DNA of 64,000 bases from Petrolisthes cinctipes (lineage: Eukaryota; Arthropoda; Malacostraca; Decapoda; Porcellanidae), in NCBI GenBank assembly GCA_033782935.1, contig JAWQEG010001537.1, positions 950,979 to 1,014,978 of the forward strand. The letters run 5' to 3'. The notes under the pieces were generated by a model. It was not told the origin of the DNA. It did not search any database and was given only the letters and a program-made list of their open reading frames with translations. This document shows positions 27,885 through 41,424 of the stretch, piece after piece. Position 1 is the first letter of the stretch; the number at the start of each line of letters is the position of its first letter. The position numbers were made by a program, and so were the translations under genes.

Positions 27885-30800
27885 GGCCTGTATTTTGAAA
27901 ATACATTAACACGGAGTAGGCATGTACAGATCGCTTCTGGGACCCAAAAATATCGAATTTTCGGGTGTTTTGAGCCTGAATTTGAGATATAAACGGGTAC
28001 AGAAGATTCATGCACATATCGACTTTGGACACCTAAAAAAACGATTTATAGCATGTTTTAAGCCTGTACTTTAAAAACATTCTACCACTGAGTATGCATG
28101 TGCAGATTGCTTAAGGGACCCAAAAATATCGAATTTTCGGAGTTTTGAGCCTGATTTTGAGATATAAACGGGTACAGAAGATGCATGCACATATCGACTT
28201 TGGCACACAAAATATCGATTTTTAGTTTGTTTTGGGCGTATAATTTAAAATATTCTAGCACTGAGTAGGCATGTACAGATCGCTTCTGGGTCCTAAAAAA
28301 ATCTATTCTTCGAGGGTTTTGAGCCAGAATTTGGGATATAACCGGGCACAGAGGATGCATGCACATATCGACTTTTTGCACCTAAAATATCGATTTTGAG
28401 CATGTTTTGGGTCTGTATATTGAAAACATTCTAGCAAGGAGTAGGCATGTACAGATCGCTTCTGGGACTCAAAAATACCGAATTTTCTAGTGTTTTGAAC
28501 CTGAATTTATGTTATAGACGGGTACAGAAGATGCATACACTTATTGACTTTGGGCACCTAAAATATAGATTTTCAGCATGTTTTGAGCCTGTATTTTGAA
28601 AATACTTTAACACGGAGAAGGCATGTACAGATCGCTACTGGGACCCAAAAATATCGAATTTTCGGGTGTTTTGAGCCTGGATTTGAGATATAAACGGATA
28701 CAGAAGATGCATGCACATATCGACTTTTTGCACCTAAAATATCGATTTGGAGCGTGTTTTGGGACTGTATTTTAAAAACACTCTAACACGGAGTATGCAC
28801 GTACAGATCGCTTCTGGGACCCAAAAATATCGAATTTTCGGGTGTTTTGAGCCTGAATTTGGGATATAAACGGGTACAGAAGATACATGCACATATCGAA
28901 TTTGGGCACCTAAAATATCGATTTTGAGCATGTTTTGGGCCTGTATTTTGAAAATAATCAAACACGGTGTAGACATGTACAGATCGCTTCGGGGACCCAA
29001 AAATATCGAATTTTCGGGTGTTTTGAGCCTACATTTGAGATATAAACGGATACATAAGATGCATGCACATATCGACTTTGGGCACCTAAAATATCGATTT
29101 TGAGCATGTTTTGGGCCTGTATTTTAAAAACACTCTAACACGGAGTATGCATGTACAGATCGCTTCTGGGACACAAATTATCGAATTTTCGGAGTTTTGA
29201 GCCTGAATTTGAGATATAAACGGGTACAGAAGATGCATGCACATATCGACTTTTTGCACCTAAAATATCGATTTTGAGCATGTTTTGGGTCTGTATCTTG
29301 AAAACATTCTAGCAAGAAGTAGGCATGTACAGATTGCTTCTGGGACCCAAAAATATCGAATTTTCGGGTGTTTTGAACCAGAATTAGGGATATACACGGG
29401 TACAGAAGATGCATACACATATTGACCTTGGGCACATAAAATATCGATTTTCAGCATGTTTTGGGCCTGTATTTTAAAAACACTCTAACACGGAGTATGC
29501 ACGTACAGATCACTTCTGGGACCCAAAAATATCGAATTTTTGGGTGTTTTGAACCTGAATTTAGGATATAGACGGGTACAGAAGATGCATACACATATTG
29601 ACTTTGGGCACCTAAAATATAGATTTTTAGTATGTTTTGGGCGTATAATTTGAAAATATTCTAGCACTGAGTAGGCATGTACAGATCGCATCTGGGACCC
29701 AAAAATATCGAATTTTCAGGGGTTTTGAGCCAAAACTTGGGATATAACCGGGTACGGAGAATGCATGCACATATCGACTTTTTGCACCTAAAATATCGAT
29801 TTTGAGCATGTTTTGGGTCTGTATCTTGAAAATACTCAAACACGGTGTAGACATGTACAGATCGCTTCTGGGACACAAAAATATCGATTATTTGGGTATT
29901 TTGAGCCTGAATTTGAGATATAAACGGGTACAGAAGATGCATGCACATATCGACTTTGGCACCCAAAATATCGATTTTTAGTATGTTTTGGGCGTATAAT
30001 TTGAAAATATTCTAGCACTGAGTAGGCATATACAGATAGCTTCTGGGACCCAAAAACATCGAGTTTTCAGGGGTTTTGAACCTGAATTAGGGATATACAC
30101 GGGTACAGAAGATGCATACACATATTGACTTTGGGCACATAAAATATAGATTTTCAGCATGTTTTGGGCCTGTATTTTAAAAACACTCTAACACGGAGTA
30201 TGCACGTACAGATCGCTTCTGGGACCCAAAAATATTGAATTTTCGGGTGTTTTGAGCCTGAATTTGAGATATAAACAGGTACAGAAGATGCATGCACATA
30301 TCGACTATGGGCACCTAAAATATCGATTTTTAGTATGTTTTGGGCCTGTATTTTAAAAATAGTCTAACACGGAGTAGACATGTACAGATCGCTTTTGGGA
30401 CCCAAAAATATTGAATTTTCGGGTGTTTTGAGCCTGAATTTGAGATATAAACGGGTACAGAAGATGCATGCACATATCGACTTTGGACACCTAAAATATC
30501 GATTTTTAGCATGTTTTGAGCCTATATTTTGAAAACATTCTAGCACGGAGTATGCATGTACAGATCGCTTAAGGGACCCAAAAATATGGAATTTTCGAGT
30601 GTTTTGAGCCTGAATTTGAGATATAAACGGGTACAGAAGATGTATTCACATATCGACTTTTTGCACCTAAAATATCGATTTTGATCATGTTTTGGGTCTG
30701 TATCTTGAAAAAATTCTAGCAAGGAGTAGGCATGTACAGATCGCTTCTGGGAGCCAAAAATATCGAATTTTCGGGTGTTTTGAACCTGAATTTGGGATAT

Positions 30801-31684
30801 AGACGGATACAGAAAATGCATGCACATATCGACTTTGGGCACCTAAAATATCGATTTTGAGCATGTTTTGGGCCTGTATTTTGGAAATACTCTAACACGG
30901 AGTAGACACGTACAGATCACTTCTGGGACACAAAAATATCGAATTTTTGGGTGTTTTGAGCCAGAATTTGAGATATAAACGGGTACAGAAGATGCATGCT
31001 CATATCGACTTTGGGCACCCAAAATACCGATTTTCTTCATGTTTTGGGACTGTATTTGAAAATGCTCTAACACGGAGTAGGCATGTACAGATCGCTTCTG
31101 GGACCCAAAAATATCTAATTTTGGGGCGTTTTGAGCCTGAATTTGAGATATAAACGGGTATAGAAGATGCATGCACATATCGACTTTGGACTCCTAAAAT
31201 ATCGATTTTTTTGCATGTTTTCAGCCTATATTTTGAAAACATTCTAGCACTGAGTAGGCATGTACAGATCGCTTCTGGAATCCCAAAAATATTGAATTTT
31301 CGGGTGTTTTGAGCCTGAATTTGGGATATAACCTGGTACAGAGGATGCATACACATATTGACTTTGGGCACCTAAAATATCGATTTTTTGCATGTTTTGG
31401 GCCTGTATTTTAAAAATAGTCTAACACGGAGTAGACATGTACAGATCGCTTTTGGGACCCAAAAATATCGAATTTTCGGGTGTTTTGAGCCTGAATTTGA
31501 GATATAAACGGGTACAGAAGATGCATGCACATATCGACTTTTTGATCCTAAAATATCGATTTTGTTCATGTTTTGGGTCTGTATCTTGAAAACATTCTAG
31601 AAAGGAGTAGGCATGTACAGATCGCTTATGTGACCCAAAAATATTGAATTTTCGGGTGTTTTGAGCCTGAATTTGAGATATTAA

Positions 31685-32049
31685 CGGGTACAGAAGATGA
31701 ATGCACATATCGACTTTTTCCACCTAAAATATCGATTTTGAGCATGTTTTTAGTCTGTAGTTTGAAAACATTCTAGCAAGGAGTAGGCATGTACAATTTG
31801 CTTTTGGGACCCAAAAATATCGAATTTTCGGGTGTTTTGAGCATGAATTTGAGATATAAACGGGTACAGAAGATGAATGCACATATCGACTTTTTCCACC
31901 TAAAATATCGATTTTGAGCATGTTTTTAGTCTGTAGTTTGAAAACATTCTAGCAAGGAGTAGGCATGTACAATTTGCTTTTGGGACCCAAAAATATCGAA
32001 TTTTCGGGTGTTTTGAGCATGAATTTGAGATATAAACGGGTACAGAAGA
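31685..32049 (+). repeat. Recent tandem duplication of one monomer subtype
   Basis: Two consecutive monomers (about 31685-31860 and 31861-32049) share TTTTTCCACC, TTTTTAGTCTGTAGTTTG, GTACAATTTGCTTTTGG and GAGCATGAATTTG. These variants are not seen together elsewhere, and the two units are essentially identical. The event is very recent and involved one unit. Confidence 0.85.
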
Positions 32050-33510
32050 TTCATGCACATATCGACTTCGTGCACCTAAAATATCGATTTTTAGCATGTT
32101 TTGGGACTATATGTTGAAAATATTCTAGCACTGAGTAGGCATGTACAGATCGCTTCTGGGACAAAAAAATATCGAATTTTCGGATGTTTCGAGCCTGAAT
32201 TTGGGATATAAACGGGTACAGAAGATACATACACATATTGACATTGGGCAAGTAAAATATCGATTTTCTTCATGTTTTGGGCCTGTATTTTTAAAATACT
32301 CTAACACGGAGTAGGCATGTACAGATCGCTTCTGGGACACAAAAATATCGAATTTTCGGGTGTTTTGAACCTGAATTTGAAATATAAACGGGTACAAAAG
32401 TTGCATGCACATATCGACTTTGGGCACCCAAAATATCCATTTTTATCATGTTTTGGGCCTGTATTTTTAAAACTTTTTCTAACACGGAGTAGGCATGTAC
32501 AGATCGCTTCTGTAGCACTTAGTAGACATGTACAGATCGGTTCTGGAACCCAAAAATATCGATTTTTCGGGTGTTTTGAGCCTGAATTTGAGATATAAAC
32601 GGGTACAGAAGATGCATGCACATATCGACTTGGGAAACCTAAAATATTGATTTTTAGCATGTTTTAAGCCTATATTTTAAAACATTCTAGCACTGAATAG
32701 ACATGTACAGATCGCTTCGGGGACCCAAGAATATTAAATTTTTGGGTGTTTTGAGCCTGAATTTGAGATATATACGGGCACTGAAGATGCTTGCACATAT
32801 CGACTTTTTGCACCTAAAATATCGATTTTGAGCATGTTTTGGGTCTGTATCTTGAAAACATTCTAGCATGGAGTAGGGATGTACAGATCGCTTCTGGGAC
32901 ACAAAAATATCAAATTTTAGAGTGTTTTGAGCCTGAATTTGAGATATAAACGGGTACAGATAATGCATGCACATATCGACTTTGGGCAACAAAAATATCG
33001 ATTTTTAGCATGTTTTGACCCTTTATCTTGAAAACATTCTACCAAGAAGTAGGGATGTACAGATCGCTTCTGGAACACAAAAATACCGAATTTAAGGGTA
33101 TTTTGAGCCTGAATTTGAGATATAAACGGGTACAGAAGATGCATGCACATATCGACTTTTTGCACCTAAAATATCGATTTTGGGCATGTTTTGGGTCTGT
33201 ATCTTGAAAACATTCTAGCATGGAGTAGGCATATACAGGTCGCTTCTGGGACCAAAAAATATCGAATTTTCGGGTGTTTGGAGCCTGAATTTGAGATATA
33301 AACGAGTACAAAAAATGCATGCACATATCGACTTTTGACACCTAAAATATCGATTTTCAGCATGTTTTATGGCCTGTATTTATAAAGTACTCTAACACTG
33401 AGTAGGCATGTATACCAGATCGCTTCTGGGACCCAAATATACCGAATTTTTGGGTGTTTTGAGCCTGAATTTAAGATATAAATGGCTACAGAAGATGCAT
33501 GCACATATTA

Positions 33511-33948
33511 GGGGGAGGCGTGGCTGAGTGGTTAGAGTGACGGACTGCAAATGGCAAGGGCCCTAGTTCGAGTTCACGAGAAAACGTCTGGGATTTTTTC
33601 GGTGTGATCTGATGGGTCCAGCTGTTCGTCAACTATACCCTGGTTATGCCGACACGTCATGAAAATACCCCCTACATCGTCGTCAACTCACAACATAGAA
33701 GATGTCCGACAATATTCCAAGATGCTGTGAGTGACGGTGTAGCTGCTCTCCCCTGATAGTGACGTGTATAAATAAGGTGTCGTCATCTAGTGGGACAGAA
33801 GAGAAGCTACGGTACCAACATCACCACGAAGCTCCACTGTCTCATCTGGTGCGACACCCAATAATCTCGGGGCCTCGCAAGAGTCACGGGCTACTGACAG
33901 CCTACAGTCCCGAGGTTGAGGTATAGAAAAAAAAAAAAAAAAAAAAAA
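33511..33948 (+). mobile_element. tRNA-derived SINE with poly(A) tail
   Basis: A 438-bp non-satellite segment is inserted in the array. Its 5' end resembles a tRNA: an A-box-like TGGCTGAGTGG at 33521-33531 and a B-box-like AGTTCGAGTTC at 33565-33575, 44 bp apart, in the order and rough spacing of an internal RNA polymerase III promoter. The head looks most like a serine/leucine-type tRNA, but anticodon-stem pairing is poor, so it is not a working tRNA. An unrelated body of about 350 bp follows, ending in 22 A residues (33927-33948). The satellite resumes in phase immediately afterwards. The shared flank is at most three bases (ATT), so a normal target-site duplication is not evident. The family is not recognised. 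Confidence 0.85.
33521..33575 (+). promoter_or_regulatory. Internal RNA polymerase III promoter of the SINE (A and B boxes)
   Basis: A box: TGGCTGAGTGG (33521-33531), which matches TRGCNNAGYNGG. B box: AGTTCGAGTTC (33565-33575), which matches GGTTCGANNCC with the first G replaced by A and the final CC by TC. Spacing is suitable for TFIIIC binding. Activity cannot be judged from sequence. Confidence 0.7.
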
Positions 33949-34443
33949 TTGACTATGGGCAGCTAAAATATCGATTTTCAGCATGTTTTGGGCATGTATT
34001 TTGAAAAAACTTAAATACGGAGTAGGCATATACAGATTGCATCTAGGACCCAAAAATATCGAATTTTCGGGTGTTTTGAGCCTAAATTTGAGATATAAAC
34101 GGGTACAAAAGATGTATGCACATATCGACTTGGGACACCTAAAATATCGATTTTTAGCATGTTTTGAGCCTATATTATGCAAACCTTCTAGCACTGAGTA
34201 GGCATCTACAGATCGCTTCTGGGACACAAAAATATTGAATTTTCGGGTGTTTTGAGCCTGAATTTGAGATATAAACGGGTACCGTACAGAAGATGCATAC
34301 ACATATCGACATTGGGCATCTAAAATATCGATTTTTAGCATGTTTTGGGTCTGTATCTTGAAAACATTCTAGCAAGAAGTAGGCATATACAGGTTACTTC
34401 TGGGACCAAAAAATATCGAATTTTCGGGTGTTTTGAGCCTGAA

Positions 34444-34800
34444 TTTGAGATATAAACGAGTACAGAAGATGCATGCACATATCGACTTGGGACACCTAAA
34501 ATATAAATTTTTAGCATGTTTTAAACCTATATTTTAAAAACATTCTAGCACTGAGTAAACATGTACAGATCGCTTCTGGAACCTAAAATTATTGAATATT
34601 CGGGTGTTTTGAGCCTGAATTTGAGATATAAACGAGTACAGAAGATGCATGCACATATCGACTTGGGACACCTAAAATATAAATTTTTAGCATGTTTTAA
34701 ACCTATATTTTAAAAACATTCTAGCACTGAGTAAACATGTACAGATCGCTTCTGGAACCTAAAATTATTGAATATTCGGGTGTTTTGAGCCTGAATTTGA
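34444..34800 (+). repeat. Recent tandem duplication of one monomer subtype
   Basis: Adjacent units starting at about 34444 and 34620 share AAACGAGTACAG, ACTTGGGACACC, ATATAAATTTTTAGC, GAGTAAACATGTAC and AAAATTATTGAATATTC, and appear identical over about 176 bp. Confidence 0.8.
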
Positions 34801-37159
34801 GATGTAAACCGGTACAGTACAGAAGATGCATGAACATATCGACATTGGGCATCTAAAATATCGAATTTTAGCATGTTTTAGGTCTGTATCTTGAAAATAT
34901 TCTAGCATTGCGTAGGCATGTACAGATCGCTTCTGGGACCCAAAAATATCGAGTTTTCGGGTGTTCTGAGCTTGAATTTGAGATATAAACGGGTACTGAA
35001 TGTGCATGCACATATCGACTAGGGACACCTAAAATATAAATTTTTAGCATGTTTTAAACCTATATTTTAAAAACATTCTAGCACTGAGTAGACATGTACA
35101 GATCGCTTCTGGGACACAAAAATATTGAATTTTCGGGTGTTTTGAGCCTGAATTTGAAATATAAACGGGTACAAAAGTTGCATGCACATATCGACTTTGG
35201 GCACCCAAAATATCCATTTTTATCATATTTTGGGCCTTTATTTTTAAAACATTCTCTAACACGGAGTAGGCATGTACAGATCGATTCTGTAGCACTTAGT
35301 AGACATGTACAGATCGGTTCTGGAACCCAAAAATATCGATTTTTCGGGTGTTTTGAGCCTGAATTTGAGATATAAACAGGTACAGAAGATGCATGCATAT
35401 ATCGACTTGGGAAACCTAAAATATTGATTTTTAGCATGTTTTAAGCCTATATTTTAAAACATTCTAGCACTGAGTAGACATGTACAGATCGCTTCGGGGA
35501 CCCAAGAATATTTAATTTTTGGGTGTTTTGAACCTGAATTTGAGATATATACGGGCACTGAAGATGCATGCACATATCGACTTTTTGCACCTAAAATATC
35601 GATTTTGAGCATGTTTTGGGTCTGTATCTTGAAAACATTCTAGCATGGAGTAGGGATGTACAGATCACTTCTGGGACACAAAAATACCAAATTTTAGGGT
35701 GTTTTGAGCCTGAATTTGAGATATAAACGGGTACAGATAATGCATGCACATATCGACTTTGGGCACCAAAAATATCGATTTTTAGCATGTTTTGGCCCTT
35801 TATTTTGAAAATACTCTAACACGAAGTAGGCTTGTACAGATCGCTTCTGGGACCCAAAAATATCGAATTTTCGGATATTTTGAGCCTGAATTTCAGATAT
35901 AATCGGGTACAGTAGAAGCATGCACATATTGACTTTGGGCACCTAAAATATTGATTTTCAGCATGTTTTCGGCCTGTATTTTGAAAATACTCTAACACGG
36001 ATTAGGCATGTACAGATCGCTTCTGGGACCCAAATATATCGAATTTTCGGGAGTTTTGAGCCTGATTTTGAGATATAAACGGGTACAGAAGATGCATGCA
36101 CAAATCGACTTTGATCACCTAAAATATCGATTTTCAGCATGTTTTGGGAATGTATTTTGAAAATACTTTAACACGGAGTAAACATGTACAGCTCGCTTCT
36201 TGGACCCAAAATTACCGAATTTTCGGGTGTTTTTAACCTGAATTTGAGTTATAAACGGGTACAGAAGATGCATGCACATATTGCCTTTGGGCTCCTAAAA
36301 TATCGATTTTCAGCATATATTGGGCCTGTATTTTGAAAATACTCTAACACGGAGTAGGCATGTACAGATCGCTTCTGGGACCCAAAAAAATCGAACTTTA
36401 TGGGGTTTTTGAGTCTGAATTTGAAATATAAACGGGTACAGAGCCTGCATGCACATTTCGACTTTGGGCACCCAAAATATCGATTTTTAGCATGTTTTGG
36501 GCCAATATCTTGAAATTTTTCTAGCACTGAATAAGCATGTACAGATCATTTCTGGGACCCAAAAATATCGAATTTTTGGGTGTTTTGAGCCTGAATTTGA
36601 GATGTTAACGAATACTGAAGATGCATGCACATATCGACTATGAGCACCTAAAATATCGATTTTGAGCATATTTTGGGCCTGTATTTTGAAAATACTCTAA
36701 CACCGAGTAGGTATGTACAGATTGCTTCTGGGACCCAAAAATATCGAATTTGTGGGTGTTTTGAGCCTGAAATTAAGATATAAACGGGTACTGAAGATGC
36801 ATGCACATATTGACTATCGGCAGCTAAAATATCGATTTTCAGCATGTTTTGGGCATGTATTTTGAAAATACTTAAACACGGAGTAGGCATATACAGATTG
36901 CATCTGGGACCCAAAAATATCGAATTTTCGGGTGTTTTGAGCCTAAATTTGAGATATAAACTGGTACAGAACATCCATGCACATAACGACTTGGGACACC
37001 TAAAATATCGATTATTAGCATGTTTTGAGTCTATATTTTGAAAAACATTCTGGCACTGAGTAGGCATGTACAGATCGATTCTGGGACCCAAAAATATCGA
37101 ATTTTTGGGTGTTTTGAGCCTGAATTTGAGATATAAACGGGTACAGAAGATGCATGCAC

Positions 37160-40100
37160 ATATCGACTTTGGGCACCCAAACTATCGATTTTTAAGCATG
37201 TTTTGGGCCTGTATTTTGAAAGTACTCTAACACGGAGTAGGCATGTACAGATCGCTTCCGGGACACAAAAATATTGAATTTTCGGGTGTTTTGAGCCTGA
37301 ATTTGAAATATAAACGGGTACAGTACAGAAGATGCATGCACATATCGACATTGGGCATCTAAAATATCGATTTTTAGCATGTTTTGGGTCTGTATCTTGA
37401 AAACATTCGAGCAAGAAGTAGGGATGTACAGATCGCTTCTGGAACACAAAAATACCGAATTTTCGGGTATTTTGAGCCTGAATTTGAGATATAAACGGGT
37501 ACCGAAGATGCATGCACATATCGACTTTTTGCACCTAAAGTATCGATTTTGGGCATGTTTTGGGTCTGTATCTTGAAAACATTCTAGCATGGAGTAGGCA
37601 TATACAGGTCGCTTCTGGAACCAAAAAATATCGAATTTTCGGGTGTTTTGAGCCTGAATTTGAGATATAAACGGGTACAGTACAGAAGATGCATGCACAT
37701 ATCGACATTGGGCATCTAAAATATCGATTTTTAGCATGTTTTAGGTCTGTATCTTGAAAATATTCTAGCATTGCGTAGGCATGTACAGATCGCTTCTGGG
37801 ACCTAAAAATATCGAATTTTCGGGTGTTTAGAGCCTGAATTTAAGATATAAACGGGTACAGAAGATGCATGCACATATTGACTATGGGCAGCTAAAATAT
37901 CGATTTTCAGCATGTTTTGGGCATTTATTTTGAAAATACTTAAACACGGAGTAGGCATATACAGATTGCATCTAAAACCCAAAAATATCGAATTTTCGGA
38001 TGTTTTGAGCCAGAATTTGAGATATAATCGGGTACTGAAGATGCATGCACATATCGACTTTGGACACCTAAAATATCGATTTTGAGCATGTTTTGGGTCT
38101 GTGTTTTATAAAACATTCTAGCAAAGAGTAGGCATGTACAGATCGCTTCTGGGACCCAAAAATATCGATTTTTCGGGTGTTTTGAGCCTGAATTTGAGAT
38201 ATAAACGGGTACAGAAGATGAATGCACATATCGACTTTGGGCACCCAAAATATCGATTTTGAGCATGTTTTTGGCATCTATTTTAAAAATACTCTAACAC
38301 GAAGTAGGCATGTACAGATCGCTTCTGGGACACAAAAATATTGAATTTTTGGGTGTTTTGAGCCTGAATTTGAGATATAAACGGTTAGTGAAGATGCAAG
38401 CACATATCGACTTTTTGCACCTAATATATCGTTTTTGAGCATGTTTTGGATCTCTATCTTGAAAACATTCTAAGAAGGAGTAGGCATGTACAGGTGGCTT
38501 CTGGGACCCAAAAATATTGAATTTTCGGATGTTAAAGCCTGAATTTGGGATATAAACGGGTACAAAAGATGTATGCACATATCGACTTTGGACACCTAAA
38601 ATATTGAATTTTAGCATGTTTTAAGCCTATATTTTGAAAACATTCTGGCACTGAGTAGACATGTACAGATCGCTTCTGGGACTCAATAATATCGAATTTT
38701 CGGATCTATTGAGCCTGAATTTGGGATATAAACGGGTACAGAAGATGCATACACATATTGACTTTGAGCACCTCAAATATTGATTTTCAGCATGTTTTGG
38801 GCATGTATTTTGAAAATACTCTAACAAGGAATAGGCATGTACAGATCGCTTCTGGGACCCAAAAATATCGAATTTTCGGGTGTTTTGAGCCTGAATTTGG
38901 GATATAAACGGGTACAGAAGATGCATACACATATTGACTTTGGGCACCAAAAATATCGATTTTGAGCATGTTTTGGGTCTGTATCTTATTAAACATTCTA
39001 GCAAAGAGTAGGCATGTACAGATCGCTTCTGGGACCCAAAAATATCGATTTTTCGGGTGTTTTGAGCCTGAATTTGAGATATAAACGGGTACAGAAGATG
39101 CATGCACATATCGACTTTGGGCACCTAAAATATCGATTTTGAGCATGTTTTGGGTCTGTATTTTATAAAACATTCTAGCAAAGAGTAGGCATGTACAGAT
39201 CGCTTCTGGGACCCAAAAATATCGATTTTTCGGGTGTTTTGAGCCTGAATTTGAGATATAAACGGGTACAGAAGATGCATGCATATATCGACTTTGGGCA
39301 CCCAAACTATCGATTTTTAAGCATGTTTTGGGCCTGTATTTTGAAAGTACTCTAACACGGAGTAGGCATGTACAGATCGCTTCCGGGACACAAAAATATT
39401 GAATTTTCGGGTGTTTTGAGCCTGAATTTGAAATATAAACGGGTACAGTACAGAAGATGCATGCACATATCGACATTGGGCATCTAAAATATCGATTTTT
39501 AGCATGTTTTGGGTCTGTATCTTGAAAACATTCGAGCAAGAAGTAGGGATGTACAGATCGCTTCTGGAACACAAAAATACCGAATTTTCGGGTATTTTGA
39601 GCCTGAATTTGAGATATAAACGGGTACCGAAGATGCATGCACATATCGACTTTTTGCACCTAAAGTATCGATTTTGGGCATGTTTTGGGTGTGTATCTTG
39701 AAAACATTCTAGCATGGAGTAGGCATATACAGGTCGCTTCTGGAACCAAAAAATATCGAATTTTCGGGTGTTTTGAGCCTGAATTTGAGATATAAACGGG
39801 TACAGTACAGAAGATGCATGCACATATCGACATTGGGCATCTAAAATATCGATTTTTAGCATGTTTTAGGTCTGTATCTTGAAAATATTCTAGCATTGCG
39901 TAGGCATGTACAGATCGCTTCTGGGACCTAAAAATATCGAATTTTCGGGTGTTTAGAGCCTGAATTTAAGATATAAACGGGTACAGAAGATGCATGCACA
40001 TATTGACTATGGGCAGCTAAAATATCGATTTTCAGCATGTTTTGGGCATTTATTTTGAAAATACTTAAACACGGAGTAGGCATATACAGATTGCATCTAA

Positions 40101-41409
40101 AACCCAAAAATATCGAATTTTCGGATGTTTTGAGCCAGAATTTGAGATATAATCGGGTACTGAAGATGCATGCACATATCGACTTTGGACACCTAAAATA
40201 TCGATTTTGAGCATGTTTTGGGTCTGTGTTTTATAAAACATTCTAGCAAAGAGTAGGCATGTACAGATCGCTTCTGGGACCCAAAAATATCGATTTTTCG
40301 GGTGTTTTGAGCCTGAATTTGAGATATAAACGGGTACAGAAGATGAATGCACATATCGACTTTGGGCACCCAAAATATCGATTTTGAGCATGTTTTTGGC
40401 ATCTATTTTAAAAATACTCTAACACGAAGTAGGCATGTACAGATCGCTTCTGGGACACAAAAATATTGAATTTTTGGGTGTTTTGAGCCTGAATTTGAGA
40501 TATAAACGGTTAGTGAAGATGCAAGCACATATCGCCTTTTTGCACCTAATATATCGTTTTTGAGCATGTTTTGGGTCTCTATCTTGAAAACATTCTAAGA
40601 AGGAGTAGGCATGTACAGGTGGCTTCTGGGACCCAAAAATATTGAATTTTCGGATGTTAGAGCCTGAATTTGGGATATAAACGGGTACAAAAGATGTATG
40701 CACATATCGACTTTGGACACCTAAAATATTGAATTTTAGCATGTTTTAAGCCTATATTTTGAAAACATTCTGGCACTGAGTAGACATGTACAGATCGCTT
40801 CTGGGACTCAATAATATCGAATTTTCGGATCTATTGAGCCTGAATTTGGGATATAAACGGGTACAGAAGATGCATACACATATTGACTTTGAGCACCTCA
40901 AATATTGATTTTCAGCATGTTTTGGGCATGTATTTTGAAAATACTCTAACAAGGAATAGGCATGTACAGATCGCTTCTGGGACCCAAAAATATCGAATTT
41001 TCGGGTGTTTTGAGCCTGAATTTGGGATATAAACGGGTACAGAAGATGCATACACATATTGACTTTGGGCACCAAAAATATCGATTTTGAGCATGTTTTG
41101 GGTCTGTATCTTATTAAACATTCTAGCAAAGAGTAGGCATGTACAGATCGCTTATGGGACCCAAAAATATCGATTTTTCGGGTGTTTTGAGCCTGAATTT
41201 GAGATATAAACGGGTACAGAAGATGCATGCACATATCGACTTTGGGCACCTAAAATATCGATTTTGAGCATGTTTTGGGTCTGTATTTTATAAAACATTC
41301 TAGCAAAGAGTAGGCATGTACAGATCGCTTCTGGGACCCAAAAATATCGATTTTTCGGGTGTTTTGAGCCTGAATTTGAGATATAAACGGGTACAGAAGA
41401 TGCATGCAT
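37160..41409 (+). repeat. 12-monomer higher-order repeat, two tandem copies (2125-bp period)
   Basis: The segments 37160-39284 and 39285-41409 are near-identical over their full length at a constant 2125-bp offset. The period is 13 bp longer than 12 x 176 because of small insertions such as the duplicated GTACAGTACAG. Shared diagnostics include CCCAAACTATCGATTTTTAAGC, CATTCGAGCAAGAAG, TGCATCTAAAACCC and CGGTTAGTGAAGATGC. I saw only scattered differences, for example GGGTCTGTATC against GGGTGTGTATC near 37568/39693. Confidence 0.9.
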
Positions 41410-41424
41410 ATATCGACTTTGGGC

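Larger units (their letters stand above)
1..33510 (+). repeat. 176-bp satellite array, block A
   Basis: This block is an uninterrupted head-to-tail array of a 176-bp AT-rich satellite monomer, and it runs off the left edge of the window. The landmark GATGCATGCACATATCGAC recurs every 175-177 bp (for example at 45, 221 and 397), as does the ClaI-like ATCGAT core. Every monomer has the same orientation. Monomers differ by substitutions and 1-2-bp indels and fall into recognisable subtypes at the segment after ATCGAC (TTTGGGCACC, TTTTTGCACC, TTTGGGCAGC, TTTGGACACC). No internal gene is supported: the many minus-strand ORFs are overlapping, frame-shifting translations of the repeat. The role is not shown by sequence. 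Pericentromeric or centromeric heterochromatin is a reasonable inference from length and homogeneity. Confidence 0.97.
32320..35790 (+). repeat. Paired segments with a 211-bp monomer (35-bp internal duplication)
   Basis: The segments 32320-33010 and 35097-35790 are close copies at an offset of 2777 bp. Both contain an overlong monomer (landmark spacing 211 bp at 32403-32614). In it, the GTAGACATGTACAGATCG(G/C)TTCTG box is present twice in a row, joined by TAGCACTTAGTAGAC. The shared breakpoint shows that the 35-bp insertion happened once and the longer block was copied later. The SINE insertion and diverged monomers lie between the two copies. Confidence 0.75.

Noticed and set aside
33511..33600. 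Functional tRNA gene
   Set aside because: A and B boxes are present, but cloverleaf pairing, particularly the anticodon and acceptor stems, is poor, and the segment continues into a SINE body with poly(A).
38787..39659. 290-codon minus-strand ORF, the longest in the satellite, and hundreds of similar ORFs
   Set aside because: They are translations of the 176-bp repeat. The frame changes at each monomer, ORFs overlap in all three frames, and the repeating peptide patterns (SICACIFCTRLY, KSRYVHASSVPVY) are the same DNA read in different frames.
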